Of a stretch of 64,000 nt of DNA, positions 21,351 to 33,281 are shown in pieces. The stretch's first letter is position 1. Every line of letters starts with the position of its first letter. The notes under the pieces were generated by a model, which had not been told where the DNA came from, made no database searches, and saw only the letters and a list, made by a program, of their open reading frames with translations. The translations under genes and the position numbers were made by a program. The stretch comes from Toxonevra muliebris (taxonomy: Eukaryota; Arthropoda; Insecta; Diptera; Pallopteridae). The stretch spans positions 65,050,079 through 65,114,078 of the forward strand of contig OY829327.1 in assembly GCA_963691655.1 (NCBI GenBank). Reading direction: 5' to 3'.

Positions 21351-21704
21351 AAAAATACAATTTTTGGCCATTCAACTCAAAAATGTTTGTTGGAGCGTGA
21401 TTTTTTTCAAATTCAGCATCATCAGTTTCTCGTTGAAGTGACCAACAATATGCTAAAATCATTTTTGTTTTATTTTTTCCTTCGGAGCGCTTTTCAATTG
21501 TAGCCATTCTTGGTGAAAATGTTCGTCATGTTCATCGTTGAACTGGCCCAGGTTATCTGAGAATTCTGAGAAGAAGTTCAAATGCGAAAGCAGGAAATGG
21601 ATTTTTATGGACATGTTGCAGCCCATTTCACCATACGCATTTAAAAATTTATTAACAATCGTGACATAGTCGTCGTTTCTGCGATTACCAAGGAAATTAT
21701 CCAT
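21304..21704 (-). pseudogene. Transposon-associated protein relic (FLGN...KIHFL...DEH type)
   Basis: The minus strand reads MDNFLGNRRNDDYVTIVNKF, then MGCNMSIKIHFLLSHLNFFS and NLGQFNDEHDEHFHQEW. A frame change follows, then MATIEKRSEGKNKTKMILAY and CWSLQRETDD. I recognise this string of motifs (NFLGN, GCNMSxKIHFLxSHLxFF, DNLG, DEHxExFHQ, IExRxxGK, YCWxLxRET) as a recurrent C-terminal region of uncharacterised transposon-related proteins in insects and other animals; from memory, not checked. Its biochemical role is unknown to me. One frame change near 21480 and the missing N-terminus make it a relic. Confidence 0.6.
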
Positions 21705-22337
21705 GACCCATATATATTTGAAAAATGTACTGATTTTTGTATTTAATTCAAATCCAATATACTGATTTTTTAGATAAAAATAAGACTTTTAAATCTCATC
21801 AGTCGATCTGGAAATGGTTGTCCGTCAATGATGTGTTTTAGAAAGTTGTCTAATTTAATGAAAAGAATAAAAAAATGAATATCACGAACATTTAATCTGA
21901 TTGTATGACCTTCTTGCCCGAAAAAACCAAAGCGCACTCTAGCGGCCGTTATTGCAGATTCAGATTATTTGTCCAAATACACCCAGAAAGACCTTTTGAT
22001 GGTAAAAATATTTGCATTTAAATGATACTACGCCGACTCCGACTGAGAAATTACTTTTCTATATACAACTAAAGCTCCAGAAAAACTTAGTTTCATCAAT
22101 CAAAAAACCCGAAGAAACACCGTAGAGCATGTGTTAGAAGTAGTGATATGCAAAATACACCCCGCGCGAGTGACGGCAGAGCACTAGAATGTGATATTAA
22201 ACGATTGGTTTTTGGAAACCAGCGAAAAATAAACAGAACGATGATATTTTCAACAAATATTTGTTTTTTTCACCTAGCAAATTTTATTATTTATTTTTTG
22301 CATCATATTTTCTTGTTTCTCAAAATAAAATCGCTAT

Positions 22338-22709
22338 ATAACGTTATAGACTTTTTCGTGTAACGTTAAAGACCAGACATTTTGGATATTAGAAGTGCAA
22401 AAGAAATATTTTTTTGGTATTATTTTGATTTCAGTAGTTTATTTAGTTTAGGTTTTTTCATTGCTACTTTCGCTAATTTTTTTCAAAATGTAGAGCTACC
22501 TCGAAACTTGCCTCCAAAAAATGTAACGTTAAAGACCACATAAAATTGGTTTTATCTTCGAAACGACAAAAATTAAAAAAAAAAGTTTGTTGACATGAAA
22601 TGTAAGCCTTAAGGCCTATTTTCATATTTATGTAAAAAAAAAATTGGTTTCATGGGATGTTTTTGATATATTTGCAAAAATATGCGTACGACTGTAACGT
22701 TAAAGACCA
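22338..22709. repeat. Regularly spaced TGTAACGTTAAAGACCA repeats
   Basis: An exact 17-base sequence, TGTAACGTTAAAGACCA, occurs at 22359-22375, 22522-22538 and 22693-22709, all in the same orientation and 163 and 171 bases apart. A weaker copy (ATAACGTTATAGACT) lies at 22338-22352, just before the first. The DNA between copies is A/T-rich and not itself repeated. Such spacing suits binding sites in the subterminal part of a DNA element, which is inference. No inverted partner was found. Confidence 0.7.
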
Positions 22710-22714
22710 AAAAA

Positions 22715-23920
22715 TTGGCCATATATACTACAAAATCTGACACTACACTGATGTGATATTCAATTTTAATTATTATCAATTCACTACACTATAAATTTTC
22801 CTTTAGCCCCGAGTAAAGATCAGGGCTGCCAACTCTTTTCTCTCCATTCCCCCATTTTCCAATTTTTTCTCTCCCATTTCATGCTGAATTCCCCCAGTTT
22901 TGTTGTTTTTTTTAAGAAAAACACTTTTTTCAAACTTGCGCCATAGCCAGCCACTATTTTATTTGAATAAACAACTCAATAACAAAATTAAAATGCATAT
23001 AAAACGAGGATTTGACGAATCAATTAGCCATTTTTATGGTAGTATTTGTAAAGAGTTTTTTTTCTGTAAATAATTGTTTTACATATAAAATCGACCCCAT
23101 AATAGCCCATTTCTAAAAGCACGTTTGTTTATATTAATTTGGGGAAAAACTCATTCCACACTAGATGTAGAATGAGGTAAAGAAAAAATGTGCCACACAA
23201 GTTTTGTTAACAAGGTTAAAGTGGTTTCTTCCGTTTTTCATTTTTGAAATTTCAGACCAATACTCACTAGTGCTGGATACATTCATCTCTATAGCTTTTA
23301 GTGACCTATATTTGTTATCGGTTGTAAAAATTTCCGATTCGGATATAACAAATAACAGCACTGTAAGTACGTGAATTTGACACACCAAAACGCTGGGACA
23401 CGTAAACTTAATTTGGGGTCGTAGAATCCAGTGGGAAACTCCATTTTTAAAGATTAGGTCAAAATCAAAAGATATCTTATTTTTAACTTTGTATTGTTTT
23501 TCAAGCGATTTTTTTATTAAATTTTAATAAAAGACATTGAAATATCCTCTGAAATGACTTTATTAATTGATTATTTGTCGAAATTCAACTATAACAATTA
23601 TAGCTGTTCATTTCCAAGTGCATACATTTTTTTTATTTTTACTTTGTGGCACTATTTAATCTAATTTTGATCAATTTTTAGAATGAAATCCAACCCCCAG
23701 AGCTTCATTTTTCCCCCAAAATGGGAGAATTTCCCCCAAGAATATATATAAAACCCAACCAACCCATAAACACATCATTTCAGAACATAACCTAGCAGAT
23801 TTGGAAACCTAAAGGTGTCGCAAAAGAAATCACTCCATTTTACTTACCTATAACTTTCTTTTCTAAATTAAAAAATGATTGTTTTATTTTTTAATATTTT
23901 TATTTGAACCTTGAATTTTG
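22715..23920. other. Intergenic; CCCCC/GGG-bearing patches
   Basis: Near 22825-22900 and 23690-23745 there are repeated pieces of the type ATTCCCCCATTTTCC and TTTTTCCCCCAAAATGGGAG. CAGGGCTGCCAACTC at 22823 looks like a hAT element end. I could not find a matching right end or duplication, so only the possibility is recorded. The minus frame at 23161-23388 is not supported. Confidence 0.35.
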
Positions 23921-23929
23921 TTCCGTTAA

Positions 23930-24059
23930 TCCATTAAGGACGAGCGGGAACCAAAGTAGATAGATCAAGAAAGTAACTTGAGAAAAAATTTTTTGTTGGA
24001 CCGGATTCAGGAACGACTCAGCGACAAGGTGCTATATGTTACCACTAGGCATTACTGGG
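23930..24059. mobile_element. Small TTAA-flanked MITE candidate
   Basis: TTAA lies at 23926-23929 and 24060-24063. The inner ends are TCCATTAAGGACG and, read inward from the right, CCCAGTAATGCC, which agree at most positions. At 130 bp with TTAA on both sides it would be a piggyBac-type MITE. The inverted repeats are short, so chance cannot be excluded. Confidence 0.4.
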
Positions 24060-24063
24060 TTAA

Positions 24064-26555
24064 GTACTGAAGATGGCATCGTTTAAACGTTGGCTTCCAG
24101 TCGTTATGCAAATTTAAGCCCTTTTTGTTCTAATATTTTCGAGAATTTGTGTCTTATCCACATAGACCAATGGCTTCGAAGAAGTCTAGAATGGTCAGAT
24201 CGAGATATCTTGCGGATTAAACTAAATCGCCGAAACGGCTGATTATTCCATTATATTCAAATTATTCCTCCTTGATGAGGAGTATAGCCCTCCATGATTT
24301 GTCTACTTCTATACTAATATGTAATTGGCATAAATTAGAGCATCTTCCGGTAAGGTGATAACTTTTGCGCCACCGTGTACGTTGTAATCTTTGTTCTTAG
24401 GGATTTGTTGTAAATATTTTTTTTGTTTATAATTTTATTGGTTGGTTGGTGTTCGCAGTTGTAAAATAGTGCACATCACTGTATGTATGTGAAATCAAGT
24501 TCAATTGAAAGCTCAACTAATTGTTCGGATATAAATTAGCAATAAGCATGTACAATTTTATGCTGAGAGTGGGTGCGCCACCAAACGTATTGTGTAAGAT
24601 ATGAATTGAAATTTGATGCCCTCCCAAATGTTAATTATAATTGCGGAATAAAAATTGCAATAACATTATAAATGCAATTGTAAATAAATTTATTTAATTG
24701 CATATGCAGATAAAAGTCTAAGGCTTAAGTCGTTTTTGCATAAACTTTTTAAAACCAAAGAAAAATCTGCGACATTTTTGCACGTAAATTTAAATGCAAC
24801 TAACGCATCATAAGTGATGGTAATTCGGATTGGTGTATATAAGTCGGATCGATTTTGTTTCACTATTATCTTTTCTTTGGTATTTTTTAGAATTACCTCC
24901 TTCCTTTTTTTGAATCTGACGAGAATTATTTTCTCTTTCTAATGGTATGCATCACTTATTTCAATTATTTCAAATTAATCAGAAGTGAGTGAAAAAACAA
25001 AGAGTAAGCGTGTTTTCATACAAAGCCTTAGCAAATGAAATAAAAACAACACAAATTTTATAACAATAATAACTTTTGTGCTGGGTAAGTATTTTTTTTA
25101 TAATTTATATAGGGTTTTCTTTACTAAATATTCTGCTATAGTTTGGTAAAAATAAGCAATGAATTCAAAATTTAAATAAACTTGGGAAATATTTTTAACT
25201 TTAGTTTAAAATTTTGCATTTTAATATCAAAAATTTTTTTTATTGAAATATTAATTGAAAATAATAGCGTTTCTTAGTGTAATACAAATTTTGAAAAGAA
25301 ATGATTTTTTATATAATTCATTGTTCATCAGTTCACGGGCGTGGCCACGGACTAGCGGGTCCAAAGATTTTCTTAAGGCGGTTAACATTTTACGTACATC
25401 AGCGACCCGACTTACATGCACATTAATATTAATTTTTTGCCGAACGCGACCCCTAGCCTTTTTACATTTTTCGTTACATCTTCGGCATTTACAGTATATA
25501 TCGATGTTTTTGTCTCGAAAATACCAATGTTTTGCTCTAAAGGCTATTAACCTCAACTACTTCGCTCTAGTATTTAACCACAAGATATCAGTTCTTACCG
25601 CTCTAATGTACAACCCTAATATCAGAAAATTAAAGCTCGCAAATAATCAATACACTTTTGTTAAGGTAGTATTTCGATAATTCCAGCAGAAGTATTTTAA
25701 ACAAAATTTTTATTTTTTTGTTGCCGAACGTAAGGGTAATTGAGGTCAGTGACTTTTGATTTGGTCTCCTTGAGACAAAAATATCGATATATCATAATTT
25801 AAGATCCGACTGAAAATGCCGAAGATAAAACGAAAAATTAAAAAGGGCGACCCCTACGATTGCCAAAAAAAAAAAAAAGTTTCGAAATTGCCTTGTAAAA
25901 ATAATTTAGATTCGAAGGTGTACGGCGCACTTATTTTGCCTGTAAGGTGGTACGGTCTAATGCATACTCGATTTCTCGATCCGAATTACATACAATCCAT
26001 TTTTTAGTAGTTAACAAGTTTAAAAGAGGAAAATATATGCTTTAATTTTGTATTAAAATATTTGTTTTCATAAATCTGTAATCCTTATTTTTACTGCTCA
26101 AAGTTTCCCCTGCAAAATCAATCCGAATTGCCTACACTTACGATACTTCCAATTTAACCCTTTGACTTTTGAATTTATTCCAGCGAGAAAAAAAATGTTT
26201 TGTTTAGTTTTGCATTTAACGGGAACATTGTAATGCAACAAAACTAAAAAAATCAAAAAGTGTTCCAAGGATAATGTAGTTGCAATGCTGACATTTGTGG
26301 CCAAACATAGTCACCTAAAGTAGAAGTAATTGAACAAATTTTAACATTCGTTTCTTTTTATTTAGATCCTTTTATAAAATAAATTACATGCAACTTTTGG
26401 TAATCCATAAAAATATTATATGGAGAAAAAAAAAATAACCTACCGAATTATTTTTATAAATTTAACACATGAAAACACGGTAAAAAATATTATGTTTTCC
26501 TCAAAACAGAAAAATGCAAGGATACGATAAACAAATGACCGAAAATGTATTAATA
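24064..26555. other. Intergenic; one unexplained long open frame
   Basis: Bases 25255-25680 hold a 141-codon plus frame, with a 101-codon minus frame opposite it, in a patch (25320-25470) of higher GC. Neither peptide has a recognisable domain, although the minus one is rich in Lys, Arg and Cys (CKCRRCNEKCKKARGRVRQK). It may be an old transposon coding segment. Other frames (25816-26007, 26098-26304) are short and unsupported. No RNA genes or inverted-repeat elements recognised. Confidence 0.35.
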
Positions 26556-26559
26556 CCGC

Positions 26560-27978
26560 TAAAGAGTCTCCGACTATCTCTCGTTGCGTTGTGATTTACA
26601 TTACGTTCTCTACTTCTCCAATACATATTGTGTTTGTCTATTTTCTTTCCGCCCCACTTCTAACTCACATATAATACGGTACCAAGGTTTCCTAACTAGT
26701 GAATAGTGAATCACGGAATGTCCCCGGGGCACCCCCTTATTGGGGAGAACCAGTTTGCTCTGCTGGCAAACGGTCCCCAATCCAAAAAGAAAAGACCTAA
26801 TACAACATCCACCATAGAATTCCCCGATCTTCCTACAATTAATCATACAAATCCAAAATACGTTGTTGTTGCTAGTGTCAATGAAAATAAGCCGCTTCGC
26901 AACTTCTCTTGTTTTGCAGTGCAAAAATTTCTACACATCATCAGCAAAGAAATAATTTCAATCACTGAGTTACGCGATGGCAATTTGCAGTTGCTCGTTA
27001 AAAATAACAGTATAGCAAATAAATTTCTTGCTTCCAACGAGTTATTTGGACTATGTAAGATTAAATGTAAATTGCATGACTCTCTGAACTTTACATGATG
27101 ACGAAATTGTGAAGGAGTTAAAATCGCATCTACAAATATTCAAAAAATATTGACGGCAAACCCCAGCCAAGTGGAGTGGTCTTATTAACCTTTGACTCTT
27201 ACCAACTACCTGAGAACATCGATATTAATTGGCATAAAGTAAAAGTCAGAGAAATCATTCCCAACCCTATGCAATGCAAAAATTGGCAGCTGCTCGGGCA
27301 TACCGCTAAGCGCTGCAACAATTCGCCTGCATGCTCAAATTGCAATCTGCCTCCTCACACTCCAAGCGACTGCACGCGCATACTGTGTGCTAATTGCTCA
27401 GAGGAGCACCCTTCCTCCTCAAACTTTTGTAAAAAATATATCCAACAGAAACAAATACTAACTATTAAAAAAAAACAAATGCCCAATGCAAAAGGCTAAA
27501 GAAATGCACCGCTCGCAATACCCCACTCAACCTCTAACCTCTAGTTTTTCCTCTATAGCCGCTAAAACCAAGACCACCCCCACCTCAGAAAACAATCCAT
27601 TCATTGACAATCCAAAAATAAGAAATTATCCAGAAAAAATCATAGCCAACAAACTTCACTCTCCTCTGTTGCTAAAGAGCCTACGAGCTCTTCAAAAGTC
27701 CAACACGCAAGCAAAAACAATCAAATCTCTACAAACAAACATAATTCTAGTTCTCTCACCACTCCCGTTACATCTAATAATTTTAGCTCTCAACACTCTG
27801 AGCGATCCATATCTCGTCCACCTATAAACAATGATACACCTGAAAAATTTTTCGGTAACAGCTCCGATACACGCAATAAGCATTACAAAGTCCATCGTAC
27901 CCTAACCTCCCTACGTCCTCATGACAGCGACTATATCACAAGCGACGAAGATCTTCAATAAAACAAACAATCACATCG
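26560..27978 (+). mobile_element. I/Jockey-type LINE, 5-prime part with ORF1
   Basis: This segment begins with a moderately GC-rich leader and then a decayed ORF1, which ends at a TAA near 27959. Codon use and GC are clearly above the flanks. It continues in broken form to the endonuclease segment at 28343-28715, separated by the double hairpin described below. The reverse transcriptase region, 3-prime end and target duplication are missing, so the copy is truncated. Confidence 0.7.
26706..27959 (+). pseudogene. LINE ORF1 (nucleic-acid-binding, zinc knuckles), broken
   Basis: Starting at 26706, the frame reads MNHGMSPGHPLIGENQFALL, then PKYVVVASVNENKPLRNFSC. This is the N-terminal half and RNA-binding-like region. 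After frame changes near 27100 it reads LLTFDSYQLPENIDINWHKV and VREIIPNPMQC, leading into zinc-knuckle repeats: KNWQLLGHTAKRC, CSNCNLPPHTPSDC and CANCSEEHPSSSNFC, near 27270-27435. ORF1 proteins of I/Jockey-type LINEs bind the element RNA with such CCHC motifs; here the first motif has Trp where the second Cys would be. The tail, SLRPHDSDYITSDEDLQ, ends at the TAA near 27959. At least two frame changes and the damaged first knuckle show it is dead. Confidence 0.8.
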
Positions 27979-27982
27979 CTAG

Positions 27983-28166
27983 CCCTGAAGCCGTGGCATG
28001 CATGGGGTTTGCGTATACTTCATACGTAAGTATTCGTAGACTCCACGTATGTTGCGACTTCAGGGTTATCTCTACATATCCTATTCCTGGAGTCGTGGCA
28101 TGCGTGGAGTTCACGTGTTCCATACAAACAGGTATATGTGTTCACTACGTGTGCCATGACTCTAGG
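27983..28166. repeat. Two tandem hairpins between LINE ORFs
   Basis: Hairpin 1 (27983-28065) opens with CCCTGAAGCCGTGGCATGC and closes with its imperfect reverse complement, ending GCGACTTCAGGG. Hairpin 2 (28085-28166) opens with CCTGGAGTCGTGGCATGCG and closes with GTGTGCCATGACTCTAGG. All four arms are variants of one sequence of about 38 bases in alternating orientation. The unit starts about 24 bases after the ORF1 stop, before the endonuclease start. It is either a small foldback insertion or a structured inter-ORF region of the LINE. Confidence 0.75.
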
Positions 28167-28342
28167 ATTAATTTTAGTAACTCAAATATAATTTTTATTG
28201 ATGTAGTCGAACAGTCTTTATTAGAGTATTCTCTCTCATCATATCTGTTTTTTACTCCCGAGCTATGCATCCTCTTGCAGAAGAGAATGATCATTAGTTT
28301 AGTTTCTATACAGTAACAAACCTCTGCCAACAGTATTATCCT

Positions 28343-28715
28343 TTGTTTCTCATAATGATCTTGATTTTGCAATGGAATATAAACGGTTATTTCAATAATT
28401 ATCATGAACTTGCCCTATTGATTAAGTCTCGTCGTCATTCAATTCCTTTACTACAAGAAACATACCTTGCCGCAAGTGCGACTGCTGTAACCTCAAAACA
28501 ATATGTTGGTTACTTCCATAACCTGCCTCACAATAGTACAAACAAACAAGGCATCGCTATCCTAATTAGAAAAGATATACCCCACACTCTCATCCGTTTG
28601 AATACATCAATAGCAGCAATTGTAATTGAACGTACTTATATTCCGCCAGATCAACAATTTACTTCATCTGACATTTTACAACTCTTGCACCAGTTTTCAA
28701 CACCATCAGCTAATA
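28343..28715 (+). pseudogene. LINE endonuclease (APE-type) N-terminal fragment
   Basis: The frame begins MFLIMILILQWNINGYFNNY, then HELALLIKSRRHSIPLLQET, YVGYFHNLPHNSTNKQGIAI and LIRKDIPHTLIRLNTSIAAI, then YIPPDQQFTSSDILQLLHQF. This is the start of the apurinic-endonuclease-like domain of a non-LTR retrotransposon ORF2: QWNxNG, LQET (the catalytic Glu position), GxAIL and YIPP motifs. The enzyme nicks target DNA so that reverse transcription can begin. The reading is continuous for about 125 residues, then the LTR-like unit begins at 28716 and the rest of ORF2 is absent. Confidence 0.8.
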
Positions 28716-28952
28716 TGTGTGAGTAAATTGATCGAAACATAAACAAACAAACTCCGCTCGTATTTTAATTTCTCCCTCTCTTCTTCTCTTCTCTGTTGTC
28801 TTTGTTGTTTTGAGTAGAACAGTCATGCCGCGCAGTAGTGCGAGCGAGAGGGGAACTGGACGTTACAGTTATCTTACATCTTACGTTACAGTTATTCATA
28901 CATTTTACACATTTGAAATTTTGCCCATACCGTCAGCTAAAATGTTTACACA
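28716..28952 (+). repeat. LTR-like dispersed unit, copy 1
   Basis: This 237-base unit begins TGTGTGAGTAAATTGATCG and ends GCTAAAATGTTTACACA. It is about 90 percent or more like 50772-50993 by eye. The ends are TG...CA with a short inverted match (TGTGT..GTAAA against TTTACACA), as in LTRs of retroviral-type elements. Inside are GCCGCGCAGTAGTGCGAG and the repeated GTTACAGTTAT. No primer-binding site, gag/pol or 4-6 bp duplication was found, so solo LTR is a hypothesis. It breaks the LINE endonuclease frame. Confidence 0.6.
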
Positions 28953-28959
28953 TAAAAAA

Positions 28960-31900
28960 AAACAACTAAATGACGAAGAGAATCGTAACGCCATTAAGTG
29001 CTTGAAATACAAAATTAAATTTTTTTCATAAATATTACAGTGAAAGATTACAAATCTGCATGTGTCTACAAAGCTGAAAAGTCTGGTATTGCTTTCAACT
29101 TGGAAGGTTACATAGGACAGTTTTGCATCGGCGGACTAAGATTTCTCAGAGCATATATCTTTTTTATGCGACACCTTTTCACACAGAACGTAAGGTATTT
29201 GAAAATTCTAGTATCATTCAGGAATGAAACTTTTCTTAATGTGACAGTTAATTTCGCACTTCATACAATCTTAAATGAGGGTAATGAAAGGAGGAGGAAT
29301 CTTTGAATTTTTTCTTGGTTTTTCCGAAGGTAGTTTGACGGTTTTGACCATATCTCGGGATGAAAAAGATCAATATGATTGTAAAAGATATCAGCTTAAC
29401 GATAATAAATTTACCAATTGCTAAAATTATTTTAGAATCAACCCAGTAGTTTAAGTGCTATTGACCAAAATATGAAACAAAAAACTGTTTTTTGGACCGA
29501 AATTAAAATCGAAAACTCACGGAATAAATAAGGAAAACTAGAAATCGTAAAAATATGAACCTTTCTTACTTTATATATTCAGTTTGCAGTTTTACGAAGA
29601 GAAAATGGTATTTATGAAAAAATTCTATGAATAAATACCATGAGCGATTATGTACCAAGACCAAAATTAAACTTTTTTCTATTTCCGAATTTTTCCTCAT
29701 TGATAACGTATATCGATGGTCAAACGTTGACCCCTCGTAAGTACTTTTTCACCACTTTTGGAAGACAAGGCAATAACGCAATAAATTTTTATAAACAATA
29801 TATAAAAAGTAGTATATAAAAGAGTATATATACACGGTGATTCGGCATCGATGGCTCATGCACTTATTGAAAAACATCGTCAAAGCTGAAAAAATGGAAA
29901 AAAAGAAATCGAAAAATCGCAAATACTTTCAACTGTCTCGTCAGTTTTCATTTCAACATTATAAGGTCGGAAAAGACTGCTTTGTGGTAGGTCTTCATAA
30001 AACTGCCAGATCACTGTCAGACAGTGCTATGCGATACTTTGTAGTTCACTTAAATACAATTATGATTAAATACCTGATAATAAATAAAACAGTTAATTTC
30101 CCCAAGCCCAAACGTATATTATCCTATAATAAGTACGGTTGGTGTTTGGCCTCTAAGTATACGACAATTTTTTCGATTCTATACTTATAGCTCAATGCCT
30201 ATCTTACATGTAGATAGCCTTGCGGCAATGTGCAAGACTGGGAAACTAAAGTTAACGAGTTTGAATCCAAGGTGAATAAAATAATAAAAAATCAGTACGA
30301 AATTTTAACTCAAAAATCCAAAAATTTAGATGAACATTATTTCAATTTGCGCTCTCCACAACCTTTGATTTGAAAATTTTAGGGTGTTTTTGGATTACAA
30401 CAGTGTAAACTAAGCAATATGAAAAAATATGTATCTTTTATGGTTTTCAAGAAGCTTCAAAGAAAATTTTTATATTTATGGGAGTAGTTTTTTTTTGCAT
30501 TAAGTAGTTAGTTTTTTATTTCAGTACTTAGTTCTTCAAAAGACTATTAAATATTTCATATGTTTTTCTTTTCGGAATTTGTAATGAATTTCGAAGGGTT
30601 CGAATTAATTGATTGACAAAAGGTTGAAATCAACTGAAAAGCTAGCAAGAAGCAGGTAGAAACATTTTTAAAAAATTCAGAATTTTTCATGTTTGCTTTT
30701 TCACTTTACATTAATCAGGAAGCAAATAAAATGTTTTGCATACAGAGCGCGTAAAATTCATCTAAGATAAGAACAATAGCCATTTAAATTTTTGGACATT
30801 CCTGTCAAAATTTCGTAGAACAAAGAAAATAATTTATCACAAAATACACTGTCACAAACTTAGTCGGCTTTAAGGGGGAATATACACCTACTTAGAATGG
30901 TTAAAAAAAAATCGATTTTCCAATTTTCTTAAGAATGCCTGATGAAGGTAGAACAAGTCATTGCTTAACTTTAAAACGCGTTTTTTCGAAACCATGTTTT
31001 TCAAATCTGTGGCCAAAATTGAACCGATTGACTTGAGTTTATTATAAACATAATTATCTTGTGCTTGTCGCAGGATTTTTTTTAATGGCTTCGATGTTGT
31101 TTTATCGGCAAAATAATCGGCAACGAATTTATGCCGAAAAATGGCTACGTCAAGTTCAAACGGCCGCCATTTTGTCAAATTAAGATATTTTCAAAATCAC
31201 CTACAACATTATAGTGTAAATTTTAATAATCTTTTTGGTTTTTTTACGGTTACAGATAAAATGAGAGTGGTTACCGCGAAGGACCTGTTTTTTGCGATCA
31301 GGACCGGTTTAAGGGTAGGGCGGAAGCCTGGCACCAAATTTGGGGGCGCAAAATTTTAGAAATGTCAAATATGGGGGCGCCAAAGTAAGGAAATCAATAT
31401 GATTTGTCTGTTTTGATTTTTTTGAACTTCTACATAAAAAAAAATTTCTCTCAACTCAAATATAACAAAGCACGAAGCAAGTACACCACTTTAATAAAAA
31501 ATATTGTTTTATATTACTTATATCTTGAATATTATCAATAATTTTCCAGTTTTTATTTTATATATCAATACCGGGGTTACTGCCGGGATTTAAATTTGAA
31601 CTCCGGAAATCACCAATACTGAGAAGTCGATCCCGAACGACATCCCTGTATGTATGTATATCTTAACGAAAATAGTTGGGTTTTCTTGCTAATTTTTATT
31701 GTAATTATTTTACAAGGAAATCTACATTTGAGATAAATTTACAATTCTCTTCCTTGTTTTACTTTGTGAGAACTAAACTAATTAAGGTCAATTAAATTAC
31801 TATGCTTACAAATAAAATAAATAATCTTTAGAAACGCATACATTCATATGTATATCCTTTCTCATAATTCTAGAAAATTTAAAAAAAAATCTTTTTGATG

Positions 31901-33275
31901 TTTAATTCAGCAATTTACTTGTTAAATAGCACACAAATCGCATTGTTTATTTATTACATTCATTGTATTTTTTGTATACATATAAATATAAGCACTAGCG
32001 GATCTAAGAGGGGAGGCTTTGGGGCTGAAAATTTTGGCGTTGAAAATCTCATGCATTTCCATTATTGGTCATGAATGCAAAAAAAATGTTAGAGAGGCAA
32101 AAATTTAAAACTCCTCTCCCTCTTCTATATCCGCTAGTGTACATAAGTATGTATGTATGTATGGTACCTACTGGGTACTTACAGTACCTTCCTAGACACC
32201 AAGTGTTCAAATCATTCATATCGCATGGTAAAAAGCATCTAACTACAAATGCGAAATCGCGAAGAGGAAATGGCAAAACTGTAGTATCTCTAAGTTATAT
32301 CCTACACACTAATTTGAAAAACAATTTTCGTAATTATCTGCAAAAGAGAAAAGAAGAGAGGAAAAAGTGTATGCAACGTAAAATGAAAACTCAACAAGAA
32401 TCCAATATGCAATTGCCAGCATATTGCAGCAGTGTAAAACTGGCACAAATCGTTGACCTTACAAATAAACAAAAACAACCAAGTACGAAGCGCATACGCT
32501 TCGCATTTGCAGTTACCAACAAAATTCACACAGGATTATCTATGTACATATGTATGTAGGTATGTATGTTCAGAGGGGCCACTCTAGTTGTAATTGTGCG
32601 ATGATGCTCTGCAATTTCAAACACTCGCACACACATTGAAAGAATTGCAAGAAGTTGAGAAAAATATAATTTTGTAAAGAAGTTAACATTTGCTTGTGTT
32701 TTTGGTGTATTGGTATTTGCTTATGTACCCAGCGCACAGTGTTTCGAGTAGAACAAGCTAGCTGGGCAAAACTCAATTCTGCGGATCAGGAAATACTTTC
32801 CATTTATTGAAAATACTTCTAAATTAAGAATATAAAAAATGTTGCTGGTCCTGTGTGGCTAAATATTGAGTTATAGTTATTGGAAGTAAAATTTTTTATT
32901 TAAGTGGTTCATTAGTTGGCAATTAGCTAAAATTTTATACATTTTCGAATTTTTTTTATTATTGTGAATAAACTCTAGAATTTTTTTAAATGGATTTTAG
33001 AGTTAAGGTCAGTTTCTGAGATATTTAGTATAAAACCTGAATATAAGCTCTAGGGTTTTTTGTTTTTAGATTTAGAAAATATGTCTTGAGTAAAATCTGG
33101 TTTTTTGATTTTTTTTTTTTAAATTTGGTAGAATAGGAAACATCTGCCTCCCGCTGCCCCCTGACCCGATTGCTTCTTAAACGTTAAATATACATTTAGC
33201 CTTCACGGATAAACTTTTATTTTTTTGCACACGATTTTACGTATATATTTTTTGTTTTTTTTCCGAATGAGTACT
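28960..33275. other. Long intergenic stretch, no confirmed gene
   Basis: Frames at 29040-29306, 29837-30190, 30888-31178 and 31141-31359 have no recognisable domain. GGGGGCGC pieces recur near 31346 and 31373. The longest open frame of the window, 164 codons at 32065-32559, runs through a transposon-poor, moderately balanced stretch (32200-32520). It contains a Lys/Arg-rich part (KRKEERKKCMQRKMKT), but no domain, start context or splice sites support it. Bases 32560-33275 are A/T-rich filler. Confidence 0.4.
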
Positions 33276-33281
33276 TTTTAA

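Noticed and set aside
22823..23750. hAT element starting CAGGGCTGCCAACTC
   Set aside because: No matching right end or 8-bp duplication could be found, so only mentioned as a possibility.
29845..29895. GDSASMAHALIEKHRQS text resembling a transposon protein
   Set aside because: Too short and not extendable in any frame.
30888..31178. 96-codon minus frame
   Set aside because: No recognised domain; A/T-run composition; likely repeat-derived.
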